Positions 33,125-44,990 of a stretch of DNA of 64,000 bases are shown here, in pieces. The notes under the pieces are model-generated. The model did no database searches. It saw nothing but the letters and a program-made list of their open reading frames with translations, and was not told where the DNA came from. The stretch comes from Delphinapterus leucas. Taxonomy: Eukaryota; Chordata; Mammalia; Artiodactyla; Monodontidae. Where the stretch lies: contig NW_022098031.1 of assembly GCF_002288925.2 (NCBI RefSeq), positions 14,095,824 through 14,159,823 on the forward strand, in the 5' to 3' direction. The stretch's first letter is position 1; each line of letters starts with the position of its first letter. The position numbers were made by a program, and so were the translations under genes.

Positions 33125-33245
33125 GGCCCCAAAATATGATGGTAACTACTTCATAGGGTTGGTGAGTGGATGATGCAATGTGCAGGGATTGGCACACAAT
33201 GTAGTACCCAATCAATGACTGTGGTAACAGTGGTTATCACCCTTT
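33125..33245 (-). repeat. Probable MIR fragment
   Basis: The plus strand reads GGTAACTACTTCATAGGGTTG..GGATTGGCACACAATGTAG..CCCAATCAATGACTG, a decayed form of the reverse-complement MIR 'tacctacctcatagggttg..cctggcacatagtaggtgctcaataaat' pattern. Confidence 0.6.
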
Positions 33246-33309
33246 AAATATAAATAAAAAGAAGAGGAAAGGTAAATCGCCAATAATCATTTGAAAGGTA
33301 AATGCAGAT

Positions 33310-33695
33310 TTAAACCAAAATTAGATACCACTTTCCAGCCACTCCAGAATAGTACTAAGAGTTAGAAAAATTGTGAAGCAATGGGAAAGCCCATCCACTG
33401 CTAGTAGGAATATAAATTAATACAACCAAATTGGAAAGGAGTTCTACATTATCTTGTAAAGTTGAACATACACATCCTCAATGACCCAGAAATGCCACTC
33501 CTAGGTACATACCCTACAGAGATTTTGTGTATAACGCCTCAGCGATCATGAGTAAGAATGTTTGTAGCAGTGTCATTTATCATACCAAAGAGTTAGAAAC
33601 AATCCTACTGTCCACTGAGCTTAGATAAATAAACAGTGGTATATATACACAAGAGAATAGTATATAGCAGTAAAAGCAAATGAACTGTAGTTGCT
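33310..33695 (+). mobile_element. Old L1 (L1M type) fragment
   Basis: Diverged L1 ORF2/3' end: GCTAGTAGGAATATAAATTA, ATGCCACTCCTAGGTACATA, CATTTATCATACCAAAGAG and CAAGAGAATAGTATATAGCAG. It directly borders the ST13 retrocopy. Confidence 0.7.
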
Positions 33696-33714
33696 GAATT
33701 CACATTTAATTTTA

Positions 33715-35132
<1,418 letters not shown>

Positions 35133-35830
35133 ATTTTAGAAACACAATGTTGAACTGCAGTATGACTCCATTTTCAAAACAGACAAACCTAAACAATATG
35201 CCATTGGGGACACACAAAAAAGCAATGGTTTCTCTGTGAAGATGTTGAGGAATGGGGCTGGGAGGCATTCACTGGGACATTAGGATTTCAAAAGAACTGA
35301 CGATGTCCTATTTCTTAAACTGGGCAGTGGGTTCAAGAGTATTTTTTTTTCTCTAAATATATTCTCTTGTGTGCACAAATTATTCCTAATAAACATGAAA
35401 ATAAACCTTAATATTCACTACAAAAAATCAGTAAGGAATGTGATCAGGTGATCCCCCAAATAAATCAATGACTAATAAGCTGATTTTTAAATCTTCAAAC
35501 TTACTAGTAGTCAAATAGTTGTAAAATTTTTTAACATAAAATTTTAAAATGAGTAGTGTTCTTCAGCACTCAGGTTAACGAAGGTATTTTTAAAATAATA
35601 CTTAATGCCTGTGTTAATGCAATGAGACGGACATAGTTATACTCTGCTGGAAGCGTAAATCAGCACAAGTTTTCTAAAAAGCTGTTTGATGACATGTATC
35701 AGAAAGCCTTAAAAGTTGTTCCTTTGATTCAGTAATTCCATGAAATCTCAGAAAATCACAAGAGATTGATTCAAAGATTTAGACTCTATATAGCATTGTA
35801 CACAAGTAGCCAAAAATGCAAAAACATTTA
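35133..35830. other. Intergenic; possible old L1 piece at about 35600-35830
   Basis: GGAAGCGTAAATCAGCACAAG and TTCAGTAATTCCATGAAATC look like a very diverged L1 ORF2/3' region. The remainder holds nothing that I recognise. Confidence 0.35.
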
Positions 35831-35834
35831 TACA

Positions 35835-36420
35835 TTCATGCAACAAATATTTATTGAGCACCTACTATGTGCCAAGTAGTGTCTGGGGCACCTGCAATAC
35901 ATTGGTGAACAAAATTGACAAAAATCTCTACCCTCATGGAATTTACATTACAGTGGGAGGAGTAGATAATAAATGGTAAACTTAGTAAATAAAGTATAAT
36001 AGTACATGAGAAAATAATAGACGCTGTGAAAAAAAAAAAAGACAAAGCAGAGCAAGATAAGAGCAATCAGGAGTGGCTGGAGGCAAGACAAAAAGGAACA
36101 GTTTGCTTCATTAAGAAGATGACGCCTGAGCACAAGATTCTAAGGAGGTGAGAAATCTGGGTAGTGGGTCTTTGGGCATTCCAGGCAGAGGGAACGGCTA
36201 GTGCAAAGGCTCAGGGGCACAGCTTGTCTGACAATTAGAAAAACAGTAGGGAGTCCAGTGGGGCTGGTGTGGCCTGGGCAAGGAGAAGAATAGGAGATGA
36301 AGCCAGAGAGGTAAGAGTTGGGGGCAACCTTGAAGGGCCTCAAAGGCCATCATAAGGATGTAAGCTTTTACTCTTAGCAAAATGGGGAGCTCTTGCAATG
36401 TTTGGAGCAGAGAGCTATGA
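35835..36420 (-). repeat. L2 LINE, 3' part
   Basis: The plus strand reads CATGCAACAAATATTTATTG, AGCACCTACTATGTGCCAAG, CTGGTGTGGCCTGGGCAAGG, TTCCAGGCAGAGGGAACGGC and CTTGAAGGGCCTCAAAGGCC, the reverse complement of the L2 3' region over nearly 600 bp. One of the longer ancient repeats here. Confidence 0.75.
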
Positions 36421-36429
36421 AGTGACTTA

Positions 36430-36800
36430 TATTTTTAAAAGTTCAAACAACAGATCAATGACTAAATAAATTAAAGTAAGTCTTTGCTTGTTCAGAGTAG
36501 GAGCTCAGAAAATATTTGGAGAACAAATGTATATACTAAAATATTACACAACCATTAAAGATTATAACTGCAATGAATATTCAGGGACATGGAAAAATTC
36601 TTATCATGCATATTAAATGAAAAAAATATGGTTAAAAAATTATGGCTCCAATTTTGAATAGATAGGTAGGTATGTAGATAATTGATAGATAATGGAAAGA
36701 GAAATAGATTTTTTTTAAAGAACTATAGGGAGATACCATCTAATACAAAATGGTTTTAAGTAAATGGTGAAATTACAGGCGTTTTTATAGTATTTGTTGT
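36430..36800 (+). repeat. Possible old L1 fragment
   Basis: TATACTAAAATATTACACAACC, GGAAAAATTCTTATCATGC and a GATAGGTAGGTATG tract resemble very old L1M 3' sequence. Weak evidence. Confidence 0.35.
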
Positions 36801-36825
36801 ATTTGGGGTATTTCTGGATTTTTTT

Positions 36826-37142
36826 TTTTTAAAGCAGAGGTCTTCCTAGAAGCCCATATGATTTAAATTTATTTATTTATGGCTGTGTTGGGTCTTTGTT
36901 TCTGTGCGAGGGCTTTCTCTAGTTGTGGCAAGCAGGGGCCACTCTTCATCACGGTGCGCGGGCCTCTCACTATCGCGGCCTCTCTTGTTGCGGAGCATAG
37001 GCTCCAGCCGCGCAGGCTCAGTAATTGTAGCTCACGGGCCCAGTTGCTCCGTGGCATGTGGGATCTTCCCAGACCAGGGCTCGAACCCATGTCCCCTACA
37101 TTAGCAGGCAGATTCTCAACCACTGCACCACCAGGGAAGCCC
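36826..37142 (-). mobile_element. CHR-type long SINE with 16-bp TSD and extra 3' segment
   Basis: TATTTCTGGATTTTTT is repeated at 36809-36824 and 37143-37158. On the minus strand the element reads GGGCTTCCCTGGTGGTGCAG through a CHR body to AATAAATAAATTT, then about 35 bp of non-SINE sequence (36839-36873) before the terminal A run beside the duplication. An internal block of the long form is missing. Confidence 0.85.
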
Positions 37143-37158
37143 TATTTCTGGATTTTTT

Positions 37159-38230
37159 ACGAATAATAATGTATTACTTTCATACTCATAAAAAAAATAA
37201 ATTTATATTTTTAAAACCTATCATAAGCATACGGTATTCTTTGTAATTTCTATGCTGAATGTCAGGAAACATATCCATCGATCAAAATTATTAGATTTTT
37301 TTCTGGGTTCCTGGGAAAATGGAAGGTATTTGATATTCATTGGCTGAATTTAACGGCAGGCAGCCTGCAGTTCATCAGTGAGGCTGTCACCAGTAGTTCA
37401 ATAAATCCATTGGAATCACTACAGAAGAATTCTAATGGGATCATGGAAACAATTTGGCTGGTAGAAAACAAATGATTAAAAAGTCATTACATTTTCTACA
37501 CAGGCAGGAGAATTGCCTAATTTAACCACGAAAGTCACTACAAAAGACCAAAATAATTACACTGTAAATGGATACCCCAAATAAGGGAATCATTTGATTT
37601 TAATGATATCCAGAGAGAAAATTATAGGTGCAGGGTGAGTTCGCCAGAGCTGTGCAGAACAGCTCATTAGCGCCTTCACTGGATTCAAGCGACTGCTCAT
37701 TTGAATCTGAGGCGCCCAGTCCCCCTCATGGGAGCCCCTTCTTGTTAATTTCATTTTGGTGTCTGGGTCTGATGTCTTCAGATGCCTGAGTCTCACTGAA
37801 GGCATGCCAGAGGACAGATGAGAAGCATCTCCTTTTAAGTTCCTACCAGGCTCAGTTTGTAGCAGGATATCAGCCTCTGTGGCCAAGAACATGTTGAAGC
37901 ACCAGAAACGTGGAGTAATTTGGTCCATGAGGCATATGGAGTGATGAACCAAAAAAGAGTCCTTAAGAGAACCAAAAGTGGGATTCCCATGAAACATTTG
38001 CAAAGCTCCCAGAAACATGCTTTCTCTCCCTCAAGGGAAGGTTCCATGTCCACTATTTCCTGAGGAGCTGGAGGGTGTCCCTTGTTCAATAGAATCTTCA
38101 GATCCAAAGTGTCTTACCCAGCAAAGGTGGCTGCAGAATTAAATTGTTGCTCATTTATTTAATCATCTGACAGATATTCATTGAATTCCTACCAGGTATC
38201 ATTTGAGGATGAATAAGTCCCTGCATTAAA
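37159..38230. other. Intergenic, no recognised feature
   Basis: Contains a 142-codon minus-strand open frame (38018-37590) with no recognised domain. GC content is higher than in the flanks over 37620-37830. No repeat family is recognised. Confidence 0.45.
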
Positions 38231-38242
38231 AAGCAAATCATT

Positions 38243-38441
38243 GGGGGCTTCCCTGGTGGCGCAGTGGTTGAGAGTCTGCCTGCCGATGCAGGGGACGTGG
38301 GTTCGTGCCCCGGTCCGGGAGGATCCCACGTGCCGCGGAGCGGCTCGGCCCATAAGCCATGGCTGCTGAGTCTGCACGTCTGGAGCCTGTGCTTTGTAGC
38401 GGGAGAGGCCACAGCAGTGAGAGGCCCGCATACCGCCAAAA

Positions 38442-38472
<31 letters not shown>

Positions 38473-38478
38473 AAAAAA
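38243..38478 (+). mobile_element. CHR-type SINE inserted beside a second SINE
   Basis: GGGGGCTTCCCTGGTGGCGC head, complete body, GCATACCGCC and a long interrupted A tail. The flanking sequence AAGCAAATCATT (38231-38242) recurs as AAGCGAATCATT at 38479-38490. Confidence 0.9.
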
Positions 38479-38492
38479 AAGCGAATCATTCA

Positions 38493-38836
38493 GGGACTTC
38501 CCTGGTGGTGGAGTGGTTAAGAATCCACCTGCCAATGGAGGGGACACGGGTTCGAGCCCTGGTCCAGGAAGATCCCACATGCCGCAGAGCTACTAAGCCC
38601 ATGCACCACAACTACTGAGCCTGCACTCTAGAGCCCGTGAGCCACAACTACTGAGCCCGTGCGCCACAACGACTGAAGCCCGCGCCTAGAGCCCATGCTC
38701 CACAACACGAGAAGCCGTCACAGTAAGAAGCCCACACACCTCAACGAAGAGTAGCCCCCGTTTGCTGCAACTAGAGAAAGCCTGCGTGCAGCAAGACCCA
38801 ATGCAGCCAAAAATAAATAAATAATTTTTTTCTTTT
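38493..38836 (+). mobile_element. CHR-type long SINE
   Basis: GGGACTTCCCTGGTGGTGGA head, repeated ACAACTACTGAGCC blocks, AAAAATAAATAAATAATTT tail. Flanks AAGCGAATCATTCA (38479) and AAGTGAATCGTTTA (38837) form an aged duplication with three mismatches, so it is probably older than the adjacent upstream SINE. Confidence 0.85.
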
Positions 38837-38867
38837 AAGTGAATCGTTTAGAAAGGAAAGCAGACAA

Positions 38868-39339
38868 TAGCAAAGATCAATAAAACTAGAAGCTGGTTCT
38901 TTGAGACGATAAACAAAATTGATAAGCCAGACTCATCAAGAAAAAAAAGGGAGAAGACCCAAATCGATACAATTAGAAAAGAAAACGGAGAAGTAACAAC
39001 TGACACTGCAGAAATACAAAGGATCATGAGAGACTACTACAAGCAACTATATGCCAATAAAATGGACAACCTGGAAGAAATGGACAAATTCTTAGAAATG
39101 CACAACCTTCCGAGACTGAACCAGGAAGAAATAGAAAATATGAGCAGACCAATCACAAGCACTGAAATTGAAGCTGTGATTAAAAATCTTCCAGCAAACA
39201 AAAGCCCAGGACCAGATGGCTTCACAGGTGAATTCTATGAAACATTTAGAGAAGAGCTAACACCTATCCTTCTCAAACTCTTCCAAAATATAGCAGAGAA
39301 GGAACACTCGCACTCATTCTACGAGGCCACCATCACCCT
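38868..39339 (+). pseudogene. L1 ORF2 fragment before the NUMT (start of reverse transcriptase domain)
   Basis: Encodes [40 protein letters not shown], then [19 protein letters not shown] and [13 protein letters not shown]. This is the region leading into the reverse transcriptase. It stops after SFYEATIT, where mitochondrial sequence begins. The 131-codon open frame over this region reads on into COX1-derived codons and is therefore a fusion artefact. Confidence 0.9.
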
Positions 39340-40138
<799 letters not shown>

Positions 40139-40210
40139 TCAAGAAAGGAAGGAATCAAACCCTCTCTTATCGGTTTCAAGCCAACATCATAGCCACTATG
40201 TCCTTCTTCA
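40139..40210 (-). pseudogene. mt tRNA-Ser(UCN) copy (NUMT)
   Basis: Sits after COX1 on the opposite strand. The anticodon loop GGTTTCAAGCC (reverse TGA) is kept. Confidence 0.85.
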
Positions 40211-40214
40211 TGAA

Positions 40215-40283
40215 CTAGGTATTAGTAAAATTTTACATAACTTTGTCGAAGTTAAGTCACAAGTGAAAATATTGTATATCTCT
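40215..40283 (+). pseudogene. mt tRNA-Asp copy (NUMT)
   Basis: Anticodon arm AACTTTGTCGAAGTT (GTC) is intact, directly before COX2. Confidence 0.85.
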
Positions 40284-40960
40284 ATGGCATACCCCTTCCA
40301 AATAGGTTTTCAAGATGCAACATCACCCATCATAGAAGAACTGCTACATTTTCACGACCACACACTAATAATTGTTTTCCTAATTAGCTCCTTAGTCCTC
40401 TGTATCATTACACTAATACTTACAACTAAGTTAACACATACTAGCACAACAGATGCCCAAGAGGTGGAGACTATTTGGACTATCCTGCTGGCCATTATCT
40501 TAATCGCCCTGCCATCATTACGAATTCTTTATATGATAGATGAAATCAACAGCCCATCTCTTACTGTAAAAACTATAGGCCACGAATGATACTGAAGCTA
40601 TGAATACACTGACTACAAAGACCTAAACTTTGATTCTTATATAATCCCAACACCAGACCTAAAAACAGGAGAACTACGACTCCTAGGAGTAGATACCGAG
40701 TAATTTTACCTATAGAGATAACAATCCGAGTACTAATTTCCTCCGAAGATGTACTACACTCATGAGCTGTACCCTCCTTGGGCCTAAAGACAGACGCAAT
40801 CCCAGGGCACCTACACCAAACAACCTTAATATCAACATGACCAAGCTTGTTCTACGGACAGTGTTCAGAGATCTGTGGGTCAAACCACAGCTTCATGCCA
40901 ATTGTTCTTGAACTAGTGCCCCTAAAATACTTCAAGAAAGGATCAGCGTCTATACTATAA
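40284..40960 (+). pseudogene. COX2: COX2 copy (NUMT), frameshifted
   Basis: Starts [20 protein letters not shown] and stays open in the mitochondrial code through [14 protein letters not shown]. One base is lost in the GVDN-R region near 40697, breaking the frame. CuA-site motif [13 protein letters not shown] is recognisable downstream. It is 677 nt long against about 684 in functional genes. Confidence 0.95.
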
Positions 40961-40962
40961 AC

Positions 40963-41030
40963 TCATTAAGATGCTAGATTAGCGTTAACCTTTTAAGTTA
41001 AAAATTGAGAGCCAAAGTTCTCCTTGATGA
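40963..41030 (+). pseudogene. mt tRNA-Lys copy (NUMT)
   Basis: Anticodon arm AACCTTTTAAGTT (TTT) between COX2 and ATP8. Confidence 0.85.
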
Positions 41031-41031
41031 C

Positions 41032-41223
41032 ATGCCACAACTAGATATATCAACATGATTTGTTACTATTTCATCTATATTTCTAACACTATTTATTATA
41101 TTTCAACTAAAAATCTCAAAGCACATCTACTACCCCAACCCAAAATCAACACTCATTAAAATACAAAAACAACATGCCCCTTGAGAAACAGTATGAACGA
41201 AAATCTATTTGCCCCTTTCGTAA
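41032..41223 (+). pseudogene. ATP8: ATP8 copy (NUMT), reading frame intact in mitochondrial code
   Basis: Starts MPQLDMSTWF and runs 63 codons to KIYLPLS-TAA with no stop or frameshift under the vertebrate mitochondrial code (TGA read as Trp). In nuclear code it stops at the first TGA, so no full product is expected. It overlaps ATP6 by 31 nt, as in real mitogenomes. Confidence 0.95.
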
Positions 41224-41862
41224 CCCCAGTAACAGGCATCCCTGTAGTCATCCTGATCGTTATATTCCCAAGTATTCTATCCCCAACATCAAAACGACTA
41301 ATTAATAATCACATAATCTCCCTTCAACAGTGATTAATTCAACTCACATCAAAGCAAATAATAGGTATTCATAATCATAAAGGACAAAACTGATCGCTAA
41401 TACTAATATCACTCATTCTAGTTATCGGCTCAACCAATCTCCTCGGACTATTACCCCACTCATTTATACCCACCACACAGCTCCCAGTAAATGTAGGAAT
41501 AGCCATCCCTCTACGAGCCAGTGCCATCATTACGGGCCTCCGTAATAAAACAAAAGCATCCCTAGCCCACTTCTTACCACAAGGCACACCCACTTTCCTC
41601 ATCCCTATGCTAGTAATTATCGAAACTATTCATCCAGCCAGTAGCACTGGCAGTACGACTAACAGCCAATATTACGGCAGGCCACTTACTAATACACCTA
41701 ATCGGGGAGACAACCCTCGTGCTCGTAAGCACCAGCACATTCACAGCTCTTATTACATTTACTATTCTCACCCTACTCACCATCCTTGAATTTGCTGTCG
41801 CTATAATTCAAGCCTATGTATTTACCCTCTTAGTAAGCTTATACCTGCACGACAACACATAA
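41193..41862 (+). pseudogene. ATP6: ATP6 copy (NUMT), indels
   Basis: Starts [13 protein letters not shown] and ends with the TAA that overlaps the COX3 ATG (41860-41864). At 670 nt it is 11 short of the usual 681, and the readable blocks change frame (for example near 41635). Confidence 0.95.
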
Positions 41863-42646
41863 TGACCCACCAAACCCACACGTATCACATAGTAAACCCC
41901 AGTCCCTGACCCCTCACAGGAGCTCTTTCAGCACTTCTCATAACATGAGGCCTAATCATGTCATTCCACTTCAAGTCAATAGTTCTTCTAATACTGGGCC
42001 TACTAACTAATATTCTAACAGTATATCAATGATGACAAGACGTCATTCGAGAAAGCACTTTCCAAGGCCACCACACACCAACCGTCCAAAAGGGACTTCG
42101 ATACGGAATAATCTTATTTATCGTCTCAGAAGTCCTACTTTTAACCAGCTTTTTTTGAGCCTTCTACCACTCAAGCCTCGCCCCCCCACTCCTGAACTAG
42201 GTGGATGCTGGCCACCAACAGGCACTCACCCCTTAAACCCCCTAGAAGTACCACTCCTTAACACTTCCGTGCTATTAGCCTCTGGCGTATCCATTACCTG
42301 AGCCCATCATAGCCTTATAGAAGGAAATCACAAGCACATACTCCAAGCCCTTTTTATTACAATTGCCCTCGGTGTTTATTTTACACTCCTAGAAACGTCA
42401 GAGTATTACGAAGCCCCCTTTACAATCTCAGATGGAGTCTATAGATCAACTTTCTTCGAAGCCACAGGATTCCACGGACTGCAGGTAATTATTGGATCTA
42501 CTTTTCTTATTGTTTGTTTCCTACGCCAACTAAAATTCCACTTCACATCCACCCACCACTTCGGCTTCGAAGGTGCTGCTTGATACTGACATTCTGTAGA
42601 TGTTGTATGACTATTTCTTTACGTATCTATCTATTGATGAGGCTCA
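41862..42646 (+). pseudogene. COX3: COX3 copy (NUMT), one-base insertion
   Basis: Open in the mitochondrial code from MTHQTHTYHMVNPSPW until the run of C at 42180-42187, where one extra C (GCCCCCCCACTCC) shifts the frame. The rest ([19 protein letters not shown]) reads on in a shifted frame to the end. Length is 785 nt, one more than normal. Confidence 0.95.
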
Positions 42647-42647
42647 G

Positions 42648-42717
42648 AGTCCTTTTAGTATTAATTAGTACAACTGACTTCCAATCTGCTAGTTTCGGTA
42701 CACCCCGAAAAAGAACA
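42648..42717 (+). pseudogene. mt tRNA-Gly copy (NUMT)
   Basis: Anticodon TCC in CTGACTTCCAATCTG. The anticodon stem is no longer fully paired. Confidence 0.8.
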
Positions 42718-43058
42718 ATAAACCTAATACTGACCTTATTAACAGACACAATACTAGCCTCATTACTCCTACTTATCGACTTCTGACTTCCTCAACTAAA
42801 CCCTACGCAGAAAAAACAAGTCCCTACGAATGCGGATTTGACCCTATAGGATCCGCCTGCTTACCCTTTCCATAAAATTTTTCCTAGTAGCAATCACTTT
42901 CCTTTTTTTTGACCTAGAAATTGCCCTCCTACTACCCCTCCCCTGAGCAACCCAAGCAACCTAAAAACAATACTTATCATAGCCCTATTTTTAATTTCAT
43001 TAATAGCAATTAGCCTGGCCTACGAATGAACTCAAAAGGGGTTGGAATGAGCTGAATA
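42718..43058 (+). pseudogene. ND3: ND3 copy (NUMT), frameshifted
   Basis: ATA start, then MNLMLTLLTDTMLASLLLL. The [16 protein letters not shown] segment and the end (KGLEWAE) are found in changed frames. About 341 nt, 5 shorter than usual. Confidence 0.9.
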
Positions 43059-43126
43059 TGGTATTTAGTTTAAAATAAAACAGTGATTTTGACTCCTTAG
43101 ATTACGGCTAAACTCATAACTACCAA
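43059..43126 (+). pseudogene. mt tRNA-Arg copy (NUMT), anticodon changed
   Basis: Normal mammalian mt tRNA-Arg has anticodon TCG; here the loop reads TTTTGAC, so the anticodon at 43089-43091 is TTG. This C-to-T change at a CpG is what methylated nuclear DNA would produce. Confidence 0.8.
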
Positions 43127-43423
43127 GTGTCCCTAGTACATCTAAACATTATTATAGCTTTCACTATATCCCTTGTAGGGTTACTAATATACCGGTCCCA
43201 CCTAATATCCTCACTACTTTGCCTGGAGGGCATGATACTATCACCATTTATCCTAGCAGCCCTGACAATCTTAAACTCACATTTCACCTTAGCCAGCATA
43301 ATACCAATCATCCTACTGGTACTGGCGACCTGCAAAGCAGCCCTCGGATTAGCCCTATTAGTAATAGTATCAAACACATGTGGGACCGATTACGTACAAA
43401 ACCTCAACCTTCTCCAATGCTAA
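43127..43423 (+). pseudogene. ND4L: ND4L copy (NUMT), fully open
   Basis: GTG start, 98 codons, [18 protein letters not shown] to LNLLQC-TAA, the exact length of functional ND4L. No stop occurs even in the nuclear code. It overlaps ND4 by 7 nt. Preservation could be chance, since the gene is short. Confidence 0.95.
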
Positions 43424-44790
43424 AATTTATTATCCCCACAATCATATTCATACCTCTAAATTGGCTATCAAAAAGCAACATAATGTGAATTACCTCCACA
43501 ACCCACAGCCTATTAATTAGCCTTACAAGCCTACTTCTTCTTAACCAGTTCAGCGACAATAGCCTCAACTACTCATTAATATTCTTCTCTGGCTCCCTCT
43601 CTGCACCATTCCTAATCCTAACGATATGACTCCTCCCACTAATATTAATAGCCAGCCACTCCCACTTACTCAAAGAATCACTCGCCTGAGAAAAACCGTA
43701 CATCACAATACTCATCATGTTACAAACACTTCTAATCAGAATTCACGGCCACAGAGCTAATCCTATTTTACATTATATTTGAAGCCACGCTAGTCCCTAC
43801 CCTTATTACCATTATCCGCTGGGATAACCAAACAGAACGACTGAAGGCAGGGGTTTACTTTCTATTCTACACATTAATTGGGTCACTCCCATTGCTAGTG
43901 GCATTAACATACGTACAAAACATCATAGGCTCCCTAAATTTCCTAGTACTTCGATATTGGACCCAACCACTATCCAACTCCTGATCCAACATCTTTATAT
44001 GACTGGCCTGCATAATAACCTTTACAGTAAAAATGCCCCTCCACGGCCTCCATCTGTGACTACCCAAAGCACATGTAGAAGCCCCCATCGCAGGCTCCGC
44101 AGTCCTTGCAGCCGTACTACTAAAACTCAGGGGCTATGGCATGCTACGAATCACGTCAATACTCAGTCCCCTAACAGAATACATAGCATACCCTTTCCTT
44201 ATGCTTTCCTTAGGGAATAATCATAACTAGCTCTATTTGTCTACGTCAAACAGACCTAAAATCCCTCACTGCCTACTCCTCAGTCAGCCATATAGCACTC
44301 GTTATTGCAGCTATCCTCATTCAAGCCCCTTGAAGTTACAAAGGGGCTACCGCCCTAATAATTGCTCACGGCCTCACGTCGTCTATATTATTTTGCCTAG
44401 CAACCTCAAATTACGAGCGAACCCATAGCCGAACTATAGTCTTAGCCCGAGGCCTGCAAATTCTCCTCCCACTAATAACCACTTGATGACTATTAGCAAG
44501 CCTAACAAACCTGGCCTACCCCCCAACTATTAATCTAATCAGGGAACAGTTCATAGTTATATCAACGTTCTCATGGTCAAATCTCATTAGTATCCTAATA
44601 GGAACCAATATTGTAATTACAGCCCTATGCTCCATGTATATACTAATCACAACACAATGTGGCAAATGTACACACCACATTGATAATATTATACCTTCCT
44701 TCACACGAGAACACGCTCTTATAGCCCTCCATATCCTACCACTTCTACTCCTGTCCCTAAACCCTAAAATCATCTTGGGCCCCCTATACT
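43417..44790 (+). pseudogene. ND4: ND4 copy (NUMT), frameshifted
   Basis: Starts [16 protein letters not shown] and has readable blocks for the rest ([35 protein letters not shown]). Several indels, for example near 43735 and 44215, break it. Length is 1374 nt against about 1378. Confidence 0.95.
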
Positions 44791-44860
44791 GTAAATATAG
44801 TTTAAAAAAAAACACTAGATTGTGGATCTAGCAACAGAAGACTAAGACTTCTTATTTACC
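44791..44860 (+). pseudogene. mt tRNA-His copy (NUMT)
   Basis: Acceptor stem GTAAATA/TATTTAC and anticodon GTG (AGATTGTGGATCT) are kept. Confidence 0.85.
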
Positions 44861-44920
44861 GAGAAATATTGCAGGAACTGCTAATTCATGCCCCCATACC
44901 TAATAGTGTGGCTTTTTCAA
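44861..44920 (+). pseudogene. mt tRNA-Ser(AGY) copy (NUMT)
   Basis: Short D-armless type, anticodon GCT in AACTGCTAATTC. Confidence 0.8.
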
Positions 44921-44990
44921 ACTTTTAAAGGATGGTAGTTATCCATTGGTCTTAAGAACCAAAAAACTGGTGCAACTCCAAATAAAAGTA
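44921..44990 (+). pseudogene. mt tRNA-Leu(CUN) copy (NUMT), anticodon changed
   Basis: The normal anticodon TAG is TAA here (44953-44955, loop GTCTTAAGAAC). The acceptor stem ACTTTTA/TAAAAGT is intact. Confidence 0.8.
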
